Shown piece after piece: positions 1 to 7,232 of a stretch of 24,386 nucleotides of DNA (position 1 is the first letter of the stretch; each line of letters opens with the position of its first letter). The DNA is from a virus. The notes beneath the pieces were generated by a model. That model made no database searches and was not told the DNA's origin. It worked only from the letters and a program-made list of their open reading frames with translations. A program made the position numbers and the translations under genes. The DNA lies in IMG/VR virus record IMGVR_UViG_3300025479_000001, positions 1 to 24,386 of that record. One strand, 5' to 3'.

Positions 1-1
1 G

Positions 2-784
2 CCTGCCACTACAGACCGCTCAGATGGGTTCTATCGTAGATGGTCCATTATTGAGTTTAAGAACAAATTCAAAGATGGGCGGGATGTAGTAGATGAAATT
101 CCAGAGAGTGAGTATGAAAACCTGAGTTTCAAATGTATTAGGATGCTCAAGGATATTTTAGCAGCTGGAAAACTACTGAACGAGGAAGAACAGTCTAAAA
201 GAAAGGACAAGTACGAAAGTCTATCAAATCCCGTCCAAGCATTCATAAATGAAGAATGTTCGATCAATGACGAACAGTTCGTACCAATCTGGTATCTATA
301 CGAACAATACGAAAGTTACCGAGAGAAACGCGGACACCGTAAAATATCAAAGAATGAGTTCTCGTCCATAGTGCGTAGTTTAGACATTGAAAGCGGTCCT
401 AAGAAATATAATCAAGAGCAGCAGGAATGCTATTCCGATGTATCCGACGAAATGGGGAAAAACTGGAAGTCATTTTTTGGGATATGTTATAAGCACTCAG
501 GTAACCGAGGTAACCAAAGTAACCTTGATTCTAGTTCTTTCTCTTATATAGAAAAAGAAGAGAAAATAGGATTACCTGAGTTACCTCGGTTACCCGCCGA
601 GTCCGACGAGGAAACGCCCATTAGGTTACTTGATCGATTGATTTTACAGGCTGTTAGAAAACGAAACCTCATCGTAAAGGATGAGTATGAGTTTGAGAGG
701 TCGTTCTGTAGAGATGTTCCTTACTTCGCTGGATCAATAGTTAGAGCTAGGCTTCACGCACTCAAGTTAAGGGGTTGGAAGTGA
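2..784 (+). CDS. P4/D5-type primase-helicase, C-terminal part (5' partial)
   Basis: The reading frame enters from the left edge, giving 260 visible residues. The first residues, TTDRSDGFYRRWSIIEF, match the block that ends the SF3 helicase part of phage/plasmid P4-family primases (usual form D..D.F.RRW.II.F). Residues about 75-140 fit the winged-helix tail of this family, with a Y..Y...... G.......F pattern. The protein would unwind and prime viral DNA at the origin. Residues about 160-200 are low-complexity (GNR GNQ SN, later LPE LPR LPA) and are encoded by the 9-bp repeats listed separately. The stop overlaps a possible 49-codon gene (TGATG). The catalytic primase and Walker motifs lie outside the window, so the family call rests on the C-terminus alone. 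Confidence 0.75.
   Translation, partial: PATTDRSDGFYRRWSIIEFKNKFKDGRDVVDEIPESEYENLSFKCIRMLKDILAAGKLLNEEEQSKRKDKYESLSNPVQAFINEECSINDEQFVPIWYLYEQYESYREKRGHRKISKNEFSSIVRSLDIESGPKKYNQEQQECYSDVSDEMGKNWKSFFGICYKHSGNRGNQSNLDSSSFSYIEKEEKIGLPELPRLPAESDEETPIRLLDRLILQAVRKRNLIVKDEYEFERSFCRDVPYFAGSIVRARLHALKLRGWK
500..594. repeat. Iteron-like 9-bp repeats in two inverted triples
   Basis: Three GTAACC copies lie exactly 9 bp apart at 501, 510 and 519. Three TTACC copies, also 9 bp apart, lie at 572, 581 and 590. The core arms GGTAACCGAGGTAAC (500-514) and GTTACCTCGGTTACC (580-594) are perfect 15-bp reverse complements separated by 65 bp. They lie inside the primase coding region and stay in phase with its codons. 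The arrangement resembles initiator-binding iterons, so a replication origin or autoregulatory site is possible. It could instead be only low-complexity protein sequence. Confidence 0.5.
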
Positions 785-933
785 TGGGCATAAGACAGAC
801 ATGCTTAGTGGATCTAACTTTCTTGAAAAAGTCAAGAAATCAAATTCCAACTTTTATAATAGTCTGTAATGCCGGCGGAAAAATAGAAGAAGGTGACGAA
901 AATGATATGTCCTATGAATGGAAAAAATTGTGA
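784..933 (+). CDS. Possible 49-aa protein, unknown
   Basis: This ATG overlaps the primase stop in a TGATG junction and has a purine-rich GGGGTTGGAAG stretch just upstream, so coupled translation is possible. It encodes 49 residues starting MGIRQTCLVD, with a short hydrophobic stretch (PTFIIVC) at about 22-28. Its last 32 nt overlap the better supported gene at 902, which has its own SD site inside this frame. No family is recognised. If not translated, this stretch is simply the leader of the next gene. Confidence 0.3.
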   Translation: MGIRQTCLVDLTFLKKSRNQIPTFIIVCNAGGKIEEGDENDMSYEWKKL

Positions 934-1078
934 TACTCAAAAATGTGCAATGACTGTAGAAACAAATCAATTTGGTACTAAAACATGCGCTTTGGTATCA
1001 ATTGCATACTCTCTAAACAATGTAATGGATTTGATTAATGGACTCCCGAATGAACTTGAAAAACGTGGAGCATTTTGA
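902..1078 (+). CDS. Small Cys-rich protein, 58 aa
   Basis: I chose ATG 902 because GGTGA (891-895) sits the usual 6 nt upstream. A GTG at 893 is part of that site. Four cysteines at 3, 10, 15 and 29 (MICPMNGKNCDTQKC...) could bind a metal such as zinc or an Fe-S cluster. The rest is helical and ends in charged residues. It is the first of three consecutive small Cys-containing genes after the primase. No known family is recognised, so the metal binding is inference. Confidence 0.7.
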   Translation: MICPMNGKNCDTQKCAMTVETNQFGTKTCALVSIAYSLNNVMDLINGLPNELEKRGAF

Positions 1079-1088
1079 AGGTGATAAT

Positions 1089-1328
1089 ATGTGTAATTTC
1101 ACGGATGAGATTGATAAAATGTGGAAATGTAAATTTTCAGAGGAATGTTCTGAGGTTATTTACCCAAAAGAACTCTCAGATTTTAATCCTAATAAAAAAT
1201 ACCCTGAAAGAAAATTTTATGTATGTGCATTCGCACCTAGCCGCATCTCTTGTAAAGGCGAATCTCCCGATAGATTCCGCTGTCCTCGGTGGTGTCAAGT
1301 GTATCATGATAATAAATGTATTCAATAA
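1089..1328 (+). CDS. Small Cys-rich protein with CKGxxxDxxxCPxW motif, 79 aa
   Basis: Start 1089 follows AGGTGAT (1079-1085) at short spacing. An in-frame ATG at 1038 has no such site and would run deep into the previous gene. The protein has nine cysteines (2, 14, 20, 46, 55, 65, 69, 77 plus context) in an otherwise polar chain. Residues 55-68 read CKGESPDRFRCPRW, and the next gene has the same residues at identical spacing, so the two are tandem paralogues. Metal binding is likely from the Cys pattern. Function is unknown, and the position beside replication genes suggests an early accessory role. Confidence 0.72.
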   Translation: MCNFTDEIDKMWKCKFSEECSEVIYPKELSDFNPNKKYPERKFYVCAFAPSRISCKGESPDRFRCPRWCQVYHDNKCIQ

Positions 1329-1342
1329 AATGGAGTGATAAA

Positions 1343-1546
1343 ATGAAAGACGGATGTGTTTATTGCGGTATTCCTGGCAGATTTAACAACGTTTGTGCTT
1401 TAAGAGTTCGGGTCATTCCTGATTCTTATAGTTTAATTTTATGTAAAGGCACGGCAGCGGACAAAAAGAAGTGCCCTGAATGGGCGGCGGCTGTCGCAGC
1501 TGAAGAATATTATAAGCAAAAAATAAAACAAGAAAAAACGAAGTGA
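1343..1546 (+). CDS. Small Cys-rich protein, paralogue of preceding gene, 67 aa
   Basis: The start at 1343 is set by GGAGTGAT (1332-1339) followed by aaaATG. An upstream in-frame ATG at 1316 overlaps the previous gene. Cysteines lie at 5 and 8 (CVYC, a zinc-knuckle-like pair), 18, 34 and 44. Residues 34-47, CKGTAADKKKCPEW, repeat the motif of the preceding gene exactly (C-K-G-x3-D-x3-C-P-x-W). The C-terminal 20 residues are a Lys/Glu-rich helix. It is probably a small metal-binding protein. No named family is recognised. Confidence 0.72.
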   Translation: MKDGCVYCGIPGRFNNVCALRVRVIPDSYSLILCKGTAADKKKCPEWAAAVAAEEYYKQKIKQEKTK

Positions 1547-1550
1547 TAAA

Positions 1551-1796
1551 ATGACAGAACGATTAATGAATAAAAGTAAACCAACTGAATGTATAAACAC
1601 ATCTTTTGGCGTATGGGAATTAGAACTTACAGCATATAATCTAGAAACCTACATGCTGAAGAACGGAGCAGTGCCAGGCAAGGACTACACTATTCTTGAT
1701 CTGTATAAATTGGCTTCCGATTATATGAAAAGTAAAGCTATAGAGTGTGTATGGGATGCCCTTGACGATCTTGCTAAAAATTTAAAAAACGAGTGA
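1551..1796 (+). CDS. Hypothetical protein, 81 aa
   Basis: The SD is GTGAT directly before aaaATG, the same GTGATaaaATG arrangement as the previous gene, and the previous stop lies inside it, so the pair is co-translated. The product starts MTERLMNKSK and has a predicted helical C-terminus rich in Asp, Lys and Leu. No signal peptide or membrane segment is seen. A stem-loop with a T-run follows directly, so this is the last gene of the replication-side operon. No family is recognised. Confidence 0.7.
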   Translation: MTERLMNKSKPTECINTSFGVWELELTAYNLETYMLKNGAVPGKDYTILDLYKLASDYMKSKAIECVWDALDDLAKNLKNE

Positions 1797-1801
1797 TAAA
1801 G

Positions 1802-1833
1802 GATATAGAAATTCCATAAACTCTATATCTTTT
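1802..1833 (+). terminator. Stem-loop plus T-run ending the first operon
   Basis: GATATAGA (1802-1809) and TCTATATC (1822-1829) form a perfect 8-bp stem with a 12-nt loop, followed at once by TTTT. It sits between the 1796 stop and the next promoter. Confidence 0.55.
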
Positions 1834-1847
1834 AAAAACCTATATTG

Positions 1848-1855
1848 TTATATAA
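1848..1855 (+). promoter_or_regulatory. TATA box of the terminase operon (leaderless)
   Basis: TTATATAA is centred about 25 nt before ATG 1876 and no SD precedes that ATG. This is the normal spacing for an archaeal promoter whose transcript begins at or next to the start codon. Confidence 0.6.
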
Positions 1856-1875
1856 CGAATACAAAACGTTTTATT

Positions 1876-2358
1876 ATGCCCCCTCTATCAAAGATCATAA
1901 AATATGGCCTCGAATCGAGAGCCCGCGAATTATATGACAATGATATTTCATTTTCGGAGATAGCTGTAGCGTTATCTAACGAATCCGGCCAAAATATAAC
2001 GAAAGCAATGACGTTTCAATACCTGTCTTCGGAATCAAGGTGTAACGCTGCTGTAATCGAGAAAAAAGCAAATTTACAGTTTGCGATTGTTGAGGCTGAG
2101 ATATCCACTATCGAAATTCGCCAATCACTTATTAATAAACTTATAGACGTTTTTGAAACATGTGAAACGAAGCAGGAGTACGCTTTGATATCAAAGGAAC
2201 TCAGAGAACATGTTGACAGCCTAGATAAGAGGATAGGCAGGCTCTCTGCCAATCAGCAAAACTTGACGATAAATAATTTCAATGCGATGAAATTAGACAA
2301 GATACCCACCGACGAACTCCTGAGGATGGCTTATGCTGCAAGAAGTTCAAATCAGTGA
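1876..2358 (+). CDS. Terminase small subunit-like protein, 160 aa
   Basis: This gene lies directly upstream of, and overlaps, the terminase large subunit gene. Residues about 12-50 look like a helix-turn-helix (SRARELYDNDISFSEIAVAL followed by a second helix), fitting the DNA-recognising N-terminus of small terminases. Residues 55-130 are predicted long helices, as in the oligomerisation region of the family, and the C-terminus is the usual flexible tail that contacts the large subunit. Size and position are typical. The sequence family itself is not certain, so the call is by context and fold. The transcript is probably leaderless. Confidence 0.6.
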   Translation: MPPLSKIIKYGLESRARELYDNDISFSEIAVALSNESGQNITKAMTFQYLSSESRCNAAVIEKKANLQFAIVEAEISTIEIRQSLINKLIDVFETCETKQEYALISKELREHVDSLDKRIGRLSANQQNLTINNFNAMKLDKIPTDELLRMAYAARSSNQ

Positions 2359-3889
2359 AGCTGACATGTGGGATGAGCTGGCAAGAAGGAAGCTGGCTAG
2401 TGAGTCTATACAGGATTTCACTATTTTTACGAAGCCGAATTATCAACTTAACTGGCATCACGAACTTGTCTTTAAGAAGTTGGATCAGTTTATCTCAGGT
2501 GAGATCAAAAGATTAATAATAAGTATGCCTCCTCAGAATGGGAAATCTGAAGCTGTTTCCAGGCGACTTCCTGCTTATCTTTTTGGCAAAAACCCCGACT
2601 GTAAGATAATATCCTGTTCATATAGTGCAGACCTAGCTCAACGAATGAACAGAGATGTACAACGAATTATAGATACTCCTGAATATAATATCCTATTTCC
2701 TGAAGTTGGCCTTAATGAATCAAACGTTAGGTCAACAGCGCAAGGTAGCTTTCTAAGAAACTCTGATATTTTTGAGGTAGTGGGACACGAGGGAGTTTAT
2801 AGAAGTTGCGGCATCGGCGGCGGTATAACTGGTATGTCGATGGATTACGGGATAGTAGACGACTATCTCAAAAATAGAGAAGAGGCTGAGAGTCCGACTA
2901 TCCGGAATAAAATATATGAGTGGTATACGGATGTATTTTCAACTCGGGAACAGGGTAACTCATCGATCCTTATTACGGCTACTCGATGGCATGAGGACGA
3001 CTTAATAGGCAGGCTTCTGAAGAGTGCAGAGGCTGACCCAGAAGCGGATCAGTGGGAAGTCGTAACCCTTCCGGCACTGTCTGAAGAAGTAAGGCCATAC
3101 TATGACCAACGAACCGGGCCAGATCAACCCCTCTGGCCTGGGAAGTATACTCTCAAGTGGTTGAAAAAACGAAAGGCCAACGTCCCTCCTTATACTTGGT
3201 TATCACTTTATCAACAAAGGCCGTCCGCTATCTCAGGCAACCTCGTAAAGAAAGAACAGTTTAAATATTGTTCACTGATTAACAATGTTCTCGATCTCGG
3301 CGACGGCAAAACGCATCTCCTATCTAGATGCAGGATATTTCAAACGTGCGATCCTGCAGCCTCTGAGAAAACAAGTGCTGACTATTTTGCATTGGGAACA
3401 TGGGCTCAGACTCCCCAAAATGATTTAGCTTTGATAGATCTGATTCATACGAGACTCGAACAGCCGAAACAAGTTGAGTTATTCGAACAACAGTATAAAA
3501 AGTGGAAACCTCTTACTCAGTGGGTCGGATCAAGGGGTCTGGGTATAGGCCTCTTTCAAACTCTCAAAACAAAACGATTCCCGGTAGATGAAATTAAAGA
3601 AGATGTTGATAAAGTGTCTCGTTTTATCCCAGCTGCAACCAGGATAGCAACAGGAACCGTCTTTTTCTTAGATAGTTTGCCGGGACTTCACGACTTTGAG
3701 GCTGAACTGCTGGGCTTTCCTAATGCAGCACATGACGATAGGGTAGACATTACCTCAATGGCGGTCCAGGTAATAATCGAAAAACCTTTTGGCGGTCCAG
3801 TTCCAACTTCTCCACTCCCTGAAGAACACTGGCGCGAAACCCAACAAAAAGAAAGTCTTTTTGGAAGTGGCGATATGCCAGAATGGTGA
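2333..3889 (+). CDS. Terminase large subunit, 518 aa
   Basis: This is the ATP-driven DNA-packaging motor with a maturation nuclease. A deviant Walker A, MPPQNGKSE, lies at 65-73. The Walker B/catalytic carboxylate region DYGIVDD lies at 171-177 and is followed by NREEA. The TRWHEDDL block is typical of terminases of the MPP-xx-GKSE class. The RNase H-like nuclease starts near D340 (CDPAASEKTSADY) and ends with D468-D469 (HDDRVD). The length is normal and all expected motifs are present. The start at 2333 follows GAGGATG at good spacing and overlaps the small subunit gene by 26 nt, implying coupled translation. Confidence 0.95.
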   Translation: MLQEVQISEADMWDELARRKLASESIQDFTIFTKPNYQLNWHHELVFKKLDQFISGEIKRLIISMPPQNGKSEAVSRRLPAYLFGKNPDCKIISCSYSADLAQRMNRDVQRIIDTPEYNILFPEVGLNESNVRSTAQGSFLRNSDIFEVVGHEGVYRSCGIGGGITGMSMDYGIVDDYLKNREEAESPTIRNKIYEWYTDVFSTREQGNSSILITATRWHEDDLIGRLLKSAEADPEADQWEVVTLPALSEEVRPYYDQRTGPDQPLWPGKYTLKWLKKRKANVPPYTWLSLYQQRPSAISGNLVKKEQFKYCSLINNVLDLGDGKTHLLSRCRIFQTCDPAASEKTSADYFALGTWAQTPQNDLALIDLIHTRLEQPKQVELFEQQYKKWKPLTQWVGSRGLGIGLFQTLKTKRFPVDEIKEDVDKVSRFIPAATRIATGTVFFLDSLPGLHDFEAELLGFPNAAHDDRVDITSMAVQVIIEKPFGGPVPTSPLPEEHWRETQQKESLFGSGDMPEW

Positions 3890-3894
3890 TATAT

Positions 3895-3988
3895 AGTTTG
3901 CCTGCCTGGGCGACCAAACGTCAGGCAGACTGAAAACAAAACAGACTTTGAGGATTCAAATGATAGCATAATACACTATTCCTTTTTT
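3895..3988 (+). terminator. Hairpin and T6 run after the terminase operon
   Basis: AGTTTGCCTG (3895-3904) pairs with CAGGCAGACT (3922-3931), ten pairs with one G-T, beginning 6 nt after the terminase stop. A T6 run at 3983-3988 lies further down. Archaeal termination needs mainly the T-run. The hairpin may protect the mRNA end. Confidence 0.45.
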
Positions 3989-4038
3989 GTATATATAGAT
4001 TATCATTTTAACCAATGTTTTTACTATGTCTATAGTTA

Positions 4039-4092
4039 GAAAGACTTATCTATTTAGAAAACGTATTTACCTATATAGTATATAAGTCTTTC
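4039..4092. promoter_or_regulatory. Perfect 11-bp inverted repeat framing a TATA box
   Basis: GAAAGACTTAT (4039-4049) and ATAAGTCTTTC (4082-4092) are perfect reverse complements. CTATATAG at 4071-4078 lies between them. The expected transcript start near 4100 leaves a leader of about 30 nt with GGAG before the next gene. The right arm would overlap the initiation region, so a dimeric repressor site is plausible. Confidence 0.5.
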
Positions 4093-4132
4093 AAAATATT
4101 GATACAGTAGATTAAAAAACGGAGTTGAAAAA

Positions 4133-4447
4133 ACGGATATCAACGCTGAATTCCTTTCTGTTTTAGCAAATGCTATATTACTGCCTACGGCTGCCGCTCT
4201 GCTTCTGAAGCTGAAAAAATACGGTCCTGAGATACTCAAGGCATATACTCAGATCCAGACCCTTCAGACGAAGGGCGCTGGCGTTTTAGTGGTCATTACT
4301 GATCTTCGGGATACCGCTATGGTCACCAGGCAGGCAATGTGCGATCAGAGGATCACTCCTGAAGAGGCAACCTGCATCATTGACCACATCGATAAGATGT
4401 ACAACTCGGAAGAGGTTCAGGCACTGATGAAGGAGTTCGCTGTCTAA
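4133..4447 (+). CDS. Small membrane protein, holin-like; apparent ACG start, 104 aa
   Basis: The frame is open from 4103 but has no ATG, GTG or TTG before a GTG at 4289. ACG 4133 lies 8 nt after GGAG (4121-4124), in the context TGAAAAAACGG. The tape measure gene has the same context with ATG in place of ACG. The protein has one hydrophobic helix at about 7-25 (ending LLLKL), then KKYG and amphipathic helices with RITPEEATCIIDHI near the C-terminus. That layout is similar to single-span LLH-type holins, which open the membrane at lysis. Size and position after the terminase fit, but the sequence match is weak. Alternatives to ACG are a -1 slip on the A6 run from TTG 4125, or a sequencing error. 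Confidence 0.55.
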   Translation, partial: TDINAEFLSVLANAILLPTAAALLLKLKKYGPEILKAYTQIQTLQTKGAGVLVVITDLRDTAMVTRQAMCDQRITPEEATCIIDHIDKMYNSEEVQALMKEFAV

Positions 4448-4505
4448 GCGGGCTGTCTATCTAAAAACTTCACTATTCACGATCATGAGCGTCATATCCA
4501 GCCTT

Positions 4506-4550
4506 GAGAATATAGATGTTTCTGGGAACGTTTCTTATTCTCGGTTTTTT
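4506..4550 (+). terminator. Stem-loop with T6 run
   Basis: GAGAATA (4506-4512) pairs with TATTCTC (4536-4542), followed by GG and six T (4545-4550). It ends the transcript of the small membrane protein gene. Confidence 0.5.
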
Positions 4551-4592
4551 GTGGAATAAAATGCTCTGATAAATATATTTACGAGGTACTAA

Positions 4593-5825
4593 ATGAATAA
4601 AAAACAAATTGGGGTAACACTCCTGGCATTATGTATCATGCTATCGTTTGCGTTAGTATCATCTGCCGCGACGAACATCGTATCCCCCGGGCAATCAATC
4701 AATAGTGCGATTTCATCGGCTCAATCTGGTGATATCGTTTTCTTGACGTCCGGCACTTATCAACTAGGTAATGAAAAAATCATAATGAAAAGCGGTATTC
4801 ATCTTAAGGGTGAAAGTGCTGCAAATACCATTCTCAAAGCAGGGCCAAACACAGCGGGTTCCATTTCCGGCTCAACTTCAGATGGTTGGATATACTGTAG
4901 TGGGTTAAGCAATATCGAAATCAGTAATCTCGCTTTTGCAAGTTCAGCAAGTGGAACAAGTGACGGAGGGAGAGGTGAAACAAGAAATTGTATCCTACTC
5001 AAAAGCTGCTCGGATGTCAAAATCCATGATAACAAAGTAATTAAGTATGTGTACAACGACTTTGTAAAGTGTCACTCTGGAACTAATATCCAGGTGTATG
5101 ACAATAGCGGTCAATGTGGACACGACTTTATAGAGTTCTTGCGTGGAACTAAAAACAGCAGAGCATATGGAAACGATATTGTGGTCCAGACAAACACGGG
5201 CATCCGGTGCGATGGTGCTACAAACATTGAACTAGATCACAACACCTTAACAGGCGCGGGCGGCACGGGGTGGTGTCTTTTTGAGATGGAAAATTCCCTT
5301 TCGGGTATCAACATCCATCACAACATAATGCATGATTACAGAGGTAGCTCTGGAAGTTATGCTGTGGTTCCTGTTCATGCAAGCGGGTATGTTTCAGTGC
5401 ATGATAATGTCCTTTGGAATGTTGGCTCGATCGCATTTGGCACAAGCAAGGACAACATTATCAATCCTGCTGACAAAAATATAGCCAGCTGGGTAGCAAA
5501 AGGGTACGGTGCTGGATCTTCAGGCAGTGTTGAGCCTCCGGTCATTATCCCTGTCGAGCCTCCGGTCGTGCCTCCAGTGGTGACCCCAGCTTCCGTAGTG
5601 TCGGTTGTGTTTAAAGGCCCTGGACAGTTTGTATGTGCTGCAAATGGCAAGACCGCGAGCAATGACCAAATCGTCATAAACAAAGCTCTTGCATTCGCAA
5701 AGAGTAACAATATTTCAGAAGTTCGGTTAACCGGGCCTCACTCCTATTATATCAATTCTGCAATTATCACAGATGGTATAAAAATTTCAGGAGTCAAAGG
5801 GGTCCAGGTAATTTGGAACTTCTAA
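4593..5825 (+). CDS. Secreted parallel beta-helix protein, 410 aa
   Basis: A signal peptide is clear: KK at 3-4, a hydrophobic core at 6-22, and a cleavage site near SSA-ATN at 24-28. Residues about 30-300 are a right-handed beta-helix of the pectate-lyase/NosD type with repeated HDN turns (KIHDNKV, VYDNSG, ELDHNTL, NIHHNIM, SVHDNVL). A Pro/Val linker (about 312-332) leads to a 75-residue C-terminal domain that looks like the first turns of another beta-helix and stops abruptly. Such proteins bind or cleave polysaccharides. GAGGT precedes the start by 5 nt. It is related to the product at 6097. Whether it is an enzyme, an adhesin or a host-surface modifier is not known. Confidence 0.8.
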   Translation: MNKKQIGVTLLALCIMLSFALVSSAATNIVSPGQSINSAISSAQSGDIVFLTSGTYQLGNEKIIMKSGIHLKGESAANTILKAGPNTAGSISGSTSDGWIYCSGLSNIEISNLAFASSASGTSDGGRGETRNCILLKSCSDVKIHDNKVIKYVYNDFVKCHSGTNIQVYDNSGQCGHDFIEFLRGTKNSRAYGNDIVVQTNTGIRCDGATNIELDHNTLTGAGGTGWCLFEMENSLSGINIHHNIMHDYRGSSGSYAVVPVHASGYVSVHDNVLWNVGSIAFGTSKDNIINPADKNIASWVAKGYGAGSSGSVEPPVIIPVEPPVVPPVVTPASVVSVVFKGPGQFVCAANGKTASNDQIVINKALAFAKSNNISEVRLTGPHSYYINSAIITDGIKISGVKGVQVIWNF

Positions 5826-5870
5826 TTTGGTTAGGTTTTCCTAACTTAATTTTTTAATGGAGTTAAGAAC

Positions 5871-6074
5871 ATGTTTGAAATCAATGCCGTCGAAGATGAA
5901 AAAAACGTATGGCGCGTAGAATTGACAAACGAATACGGCGAAATGTTAGTGTTTGATAACAACGAATCGATGCTAGACGGACTTGTTACTGTCATCACTA
6001 AATTTATCGACAAGTGTCCATCGTATAGACAGGAAGCCCTGGAAACAATGTTTGAATTTCTTAAGAGTCTATAA
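5871..6074 (+). CDS. Hypothetical small acidic protein, 67 aa
   Basis: The start follows GGAGT (5859-5863) with 7 nt spacing. The chain begins MFEINAVEDEKN and is rich in Glu/Asp. It has predicted beta strands first (WRVELTNEYGEMLVF) and a helical second half (EALETMFEFLKSL). No signal or membrane segment is seen. It sits between the two beta-helix genes in the same operon, so it may serve them. No family is recognised. Confidence 0.65.
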   Translation: MFEINAVEDEKNVWRVELTNEYGEMLVFDNNESMLDGLVTVITKFIDKCPSYRQEALETMFEFLKSL

Positions 6075-6096
6075 GACTGAAAAACGGTGTATGAAC

Positions 6097-7230
6097 ATGG
6101 TAAAAAACGTAACAATCAAACCATGCGATTCAAAAACCCTGCAGAAAACAATCGATGCCACGGGGAATACTCCGGCAGAATACTATTTTTGCGAGGGTGA
6201 TTATCTTATCAATTCTCTTCTTAGAGTGTATAACTTTACAAAGTGGACATGTGATCCCTGTGTAAAGTTTGAGCTCATGGAACACGCGCCCTTGAATCCA
6301 TTTGGCTGCCAGGTCCCTCTCATTAGTTCAAAATATAAGACCGGGATAACAGGCTTAGAGTTTGCTGGATTCTCTTTTGATGGCCACTATAAAACGCAAA
6401 AGTATTCGACGAAAGCAGGCGGCGACGATCACGGAAAAGGATTTCATAATGTTCTCGGGTTCGGTGATCCGGGCAACCCTGCAAAAGCAAATATCACAGA
6501 CTCATCTTTTCATGATTTGACTTTCTGGAATAGTCAGGGCGACAGTATCAGGCCGGAAGGAGCTAAAGGTCTAGAGTTTTTCAACCTGAAAGGTGACTCC
6601 GGGCACGATATCATACATGCTAATGGCCTAATGGACTCTGAAATATATGGATGTAATGTCAATACCAGGGCTAATAATTTCGTGCGGCTCAGAGAGTCTA
6701 ATAATGTCTCAATCCACGATAATATAGCAAGTGGAAAGGGTACTTATGCGCCTATCATTCAGGTGCAGAGCATAACAAAAGGGCGGGTTTCGACAGGAAT
6801 CACAGTCTCAAACAATAAACTATCTGATGCATTGGGCCCAGGAATACAAATTATTGGGACTTATCCAGGAAACAAAGGAATAACAGTAAAAGAAAATATT
6901 ATATCTAGGTGTGGAACTATGCCAGCTGCTAATCGTTTGTCCGGTGTGGGTGGAATCGTTTTTGATGGATACGATGGGGTAACCATAGAGGGAAATGTCA
7001 TTGACTCTTGCAGAGGTTATGGGATCCTGGCAGGCAAATACGATACCTCCTCAAGTCAGAAGGGCAAGGCGACTCTAAAAAATAATACAGTAACAAACAC
7101 TAAGAAAAGTTACTGTGTAGGCACGATGTCGGGAACTGGAATAGCAAATCTAACGGCAGGGCGATACTCAATCACAAAAAGCGGTAATATCCTGAAGGGT
7201 AACGCTACATGCGACTATTATAAGGTGTGA
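6097..7230 (+). CDS. Parallel beta-helix protein without signal peptide, 377 aa
   Basis: ATG 6097 was chosen because GGTG (6086-6089) is 7 nt upstream. ATG 6091 is only 1 nt from it. The N-terminus (SKTLQKTID...) is the usual cap of pectate-lyase-like folds. Residues about 90-350 carry beta-helix turns such as SIHDNIA, TVSNNKL, TVKENII, TIEGNVI and TLKNNTV. The segment GDSGHDIIHANG with following NTR matches GQCGHDFIEFLRG in the product at 4593, so the two are paralogues. Lacking a signal peptide, it is more likely a virion part such as a tail spike or capsid-bound depolymerase, or is released at lysis. Catalytic residues cannot be assigned by eye. Confidence 0.78.
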   Translation: MVKNVTIKPCDSKTLQKTIDATGNTPAEYYFCEGDYLINSLLRVYNFTKWTCDPCVKFELMEHAPLNPFGCQVPLISSKYKTGITGLEFAGFSFDGHYKTQKYSTKAGGDDHGKGFHNVLGFGDPGNPAKANITDSSFHDLTFWNSQGDSIRPEGAKGLEFFNLKGDSGHDIIHANGLMDSEIYGCNVNTRANNFVRLRESNNVSIHDNIASGKGTYAPIIQVQSITKGRVSTGITVSNNKLSDALGPGIQIIGTYPGNKGITVKENIISRCGTMPAANRLSGVGGIVFDGYDGVTIEGNVIDSCRGYGILAGKYDTSSSQKGKATLKNNTVTNTKKSYCVGTMSGTGIANLTAGRYSITKSGNILKGNATCDYYKV

Positions 7231-7232
7231 AC

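Noticed and set aside
4054-4239. 61-codon antisense frame over the small membrane protein gene
   Set aside because: No SD, and the plus frame has a strong membrane helix and SD context.
4485-4559. 24-codon ORF with ATG after the holin-like gene
   Set aside because: No SD, and it overlaps the terminator stem-loop.
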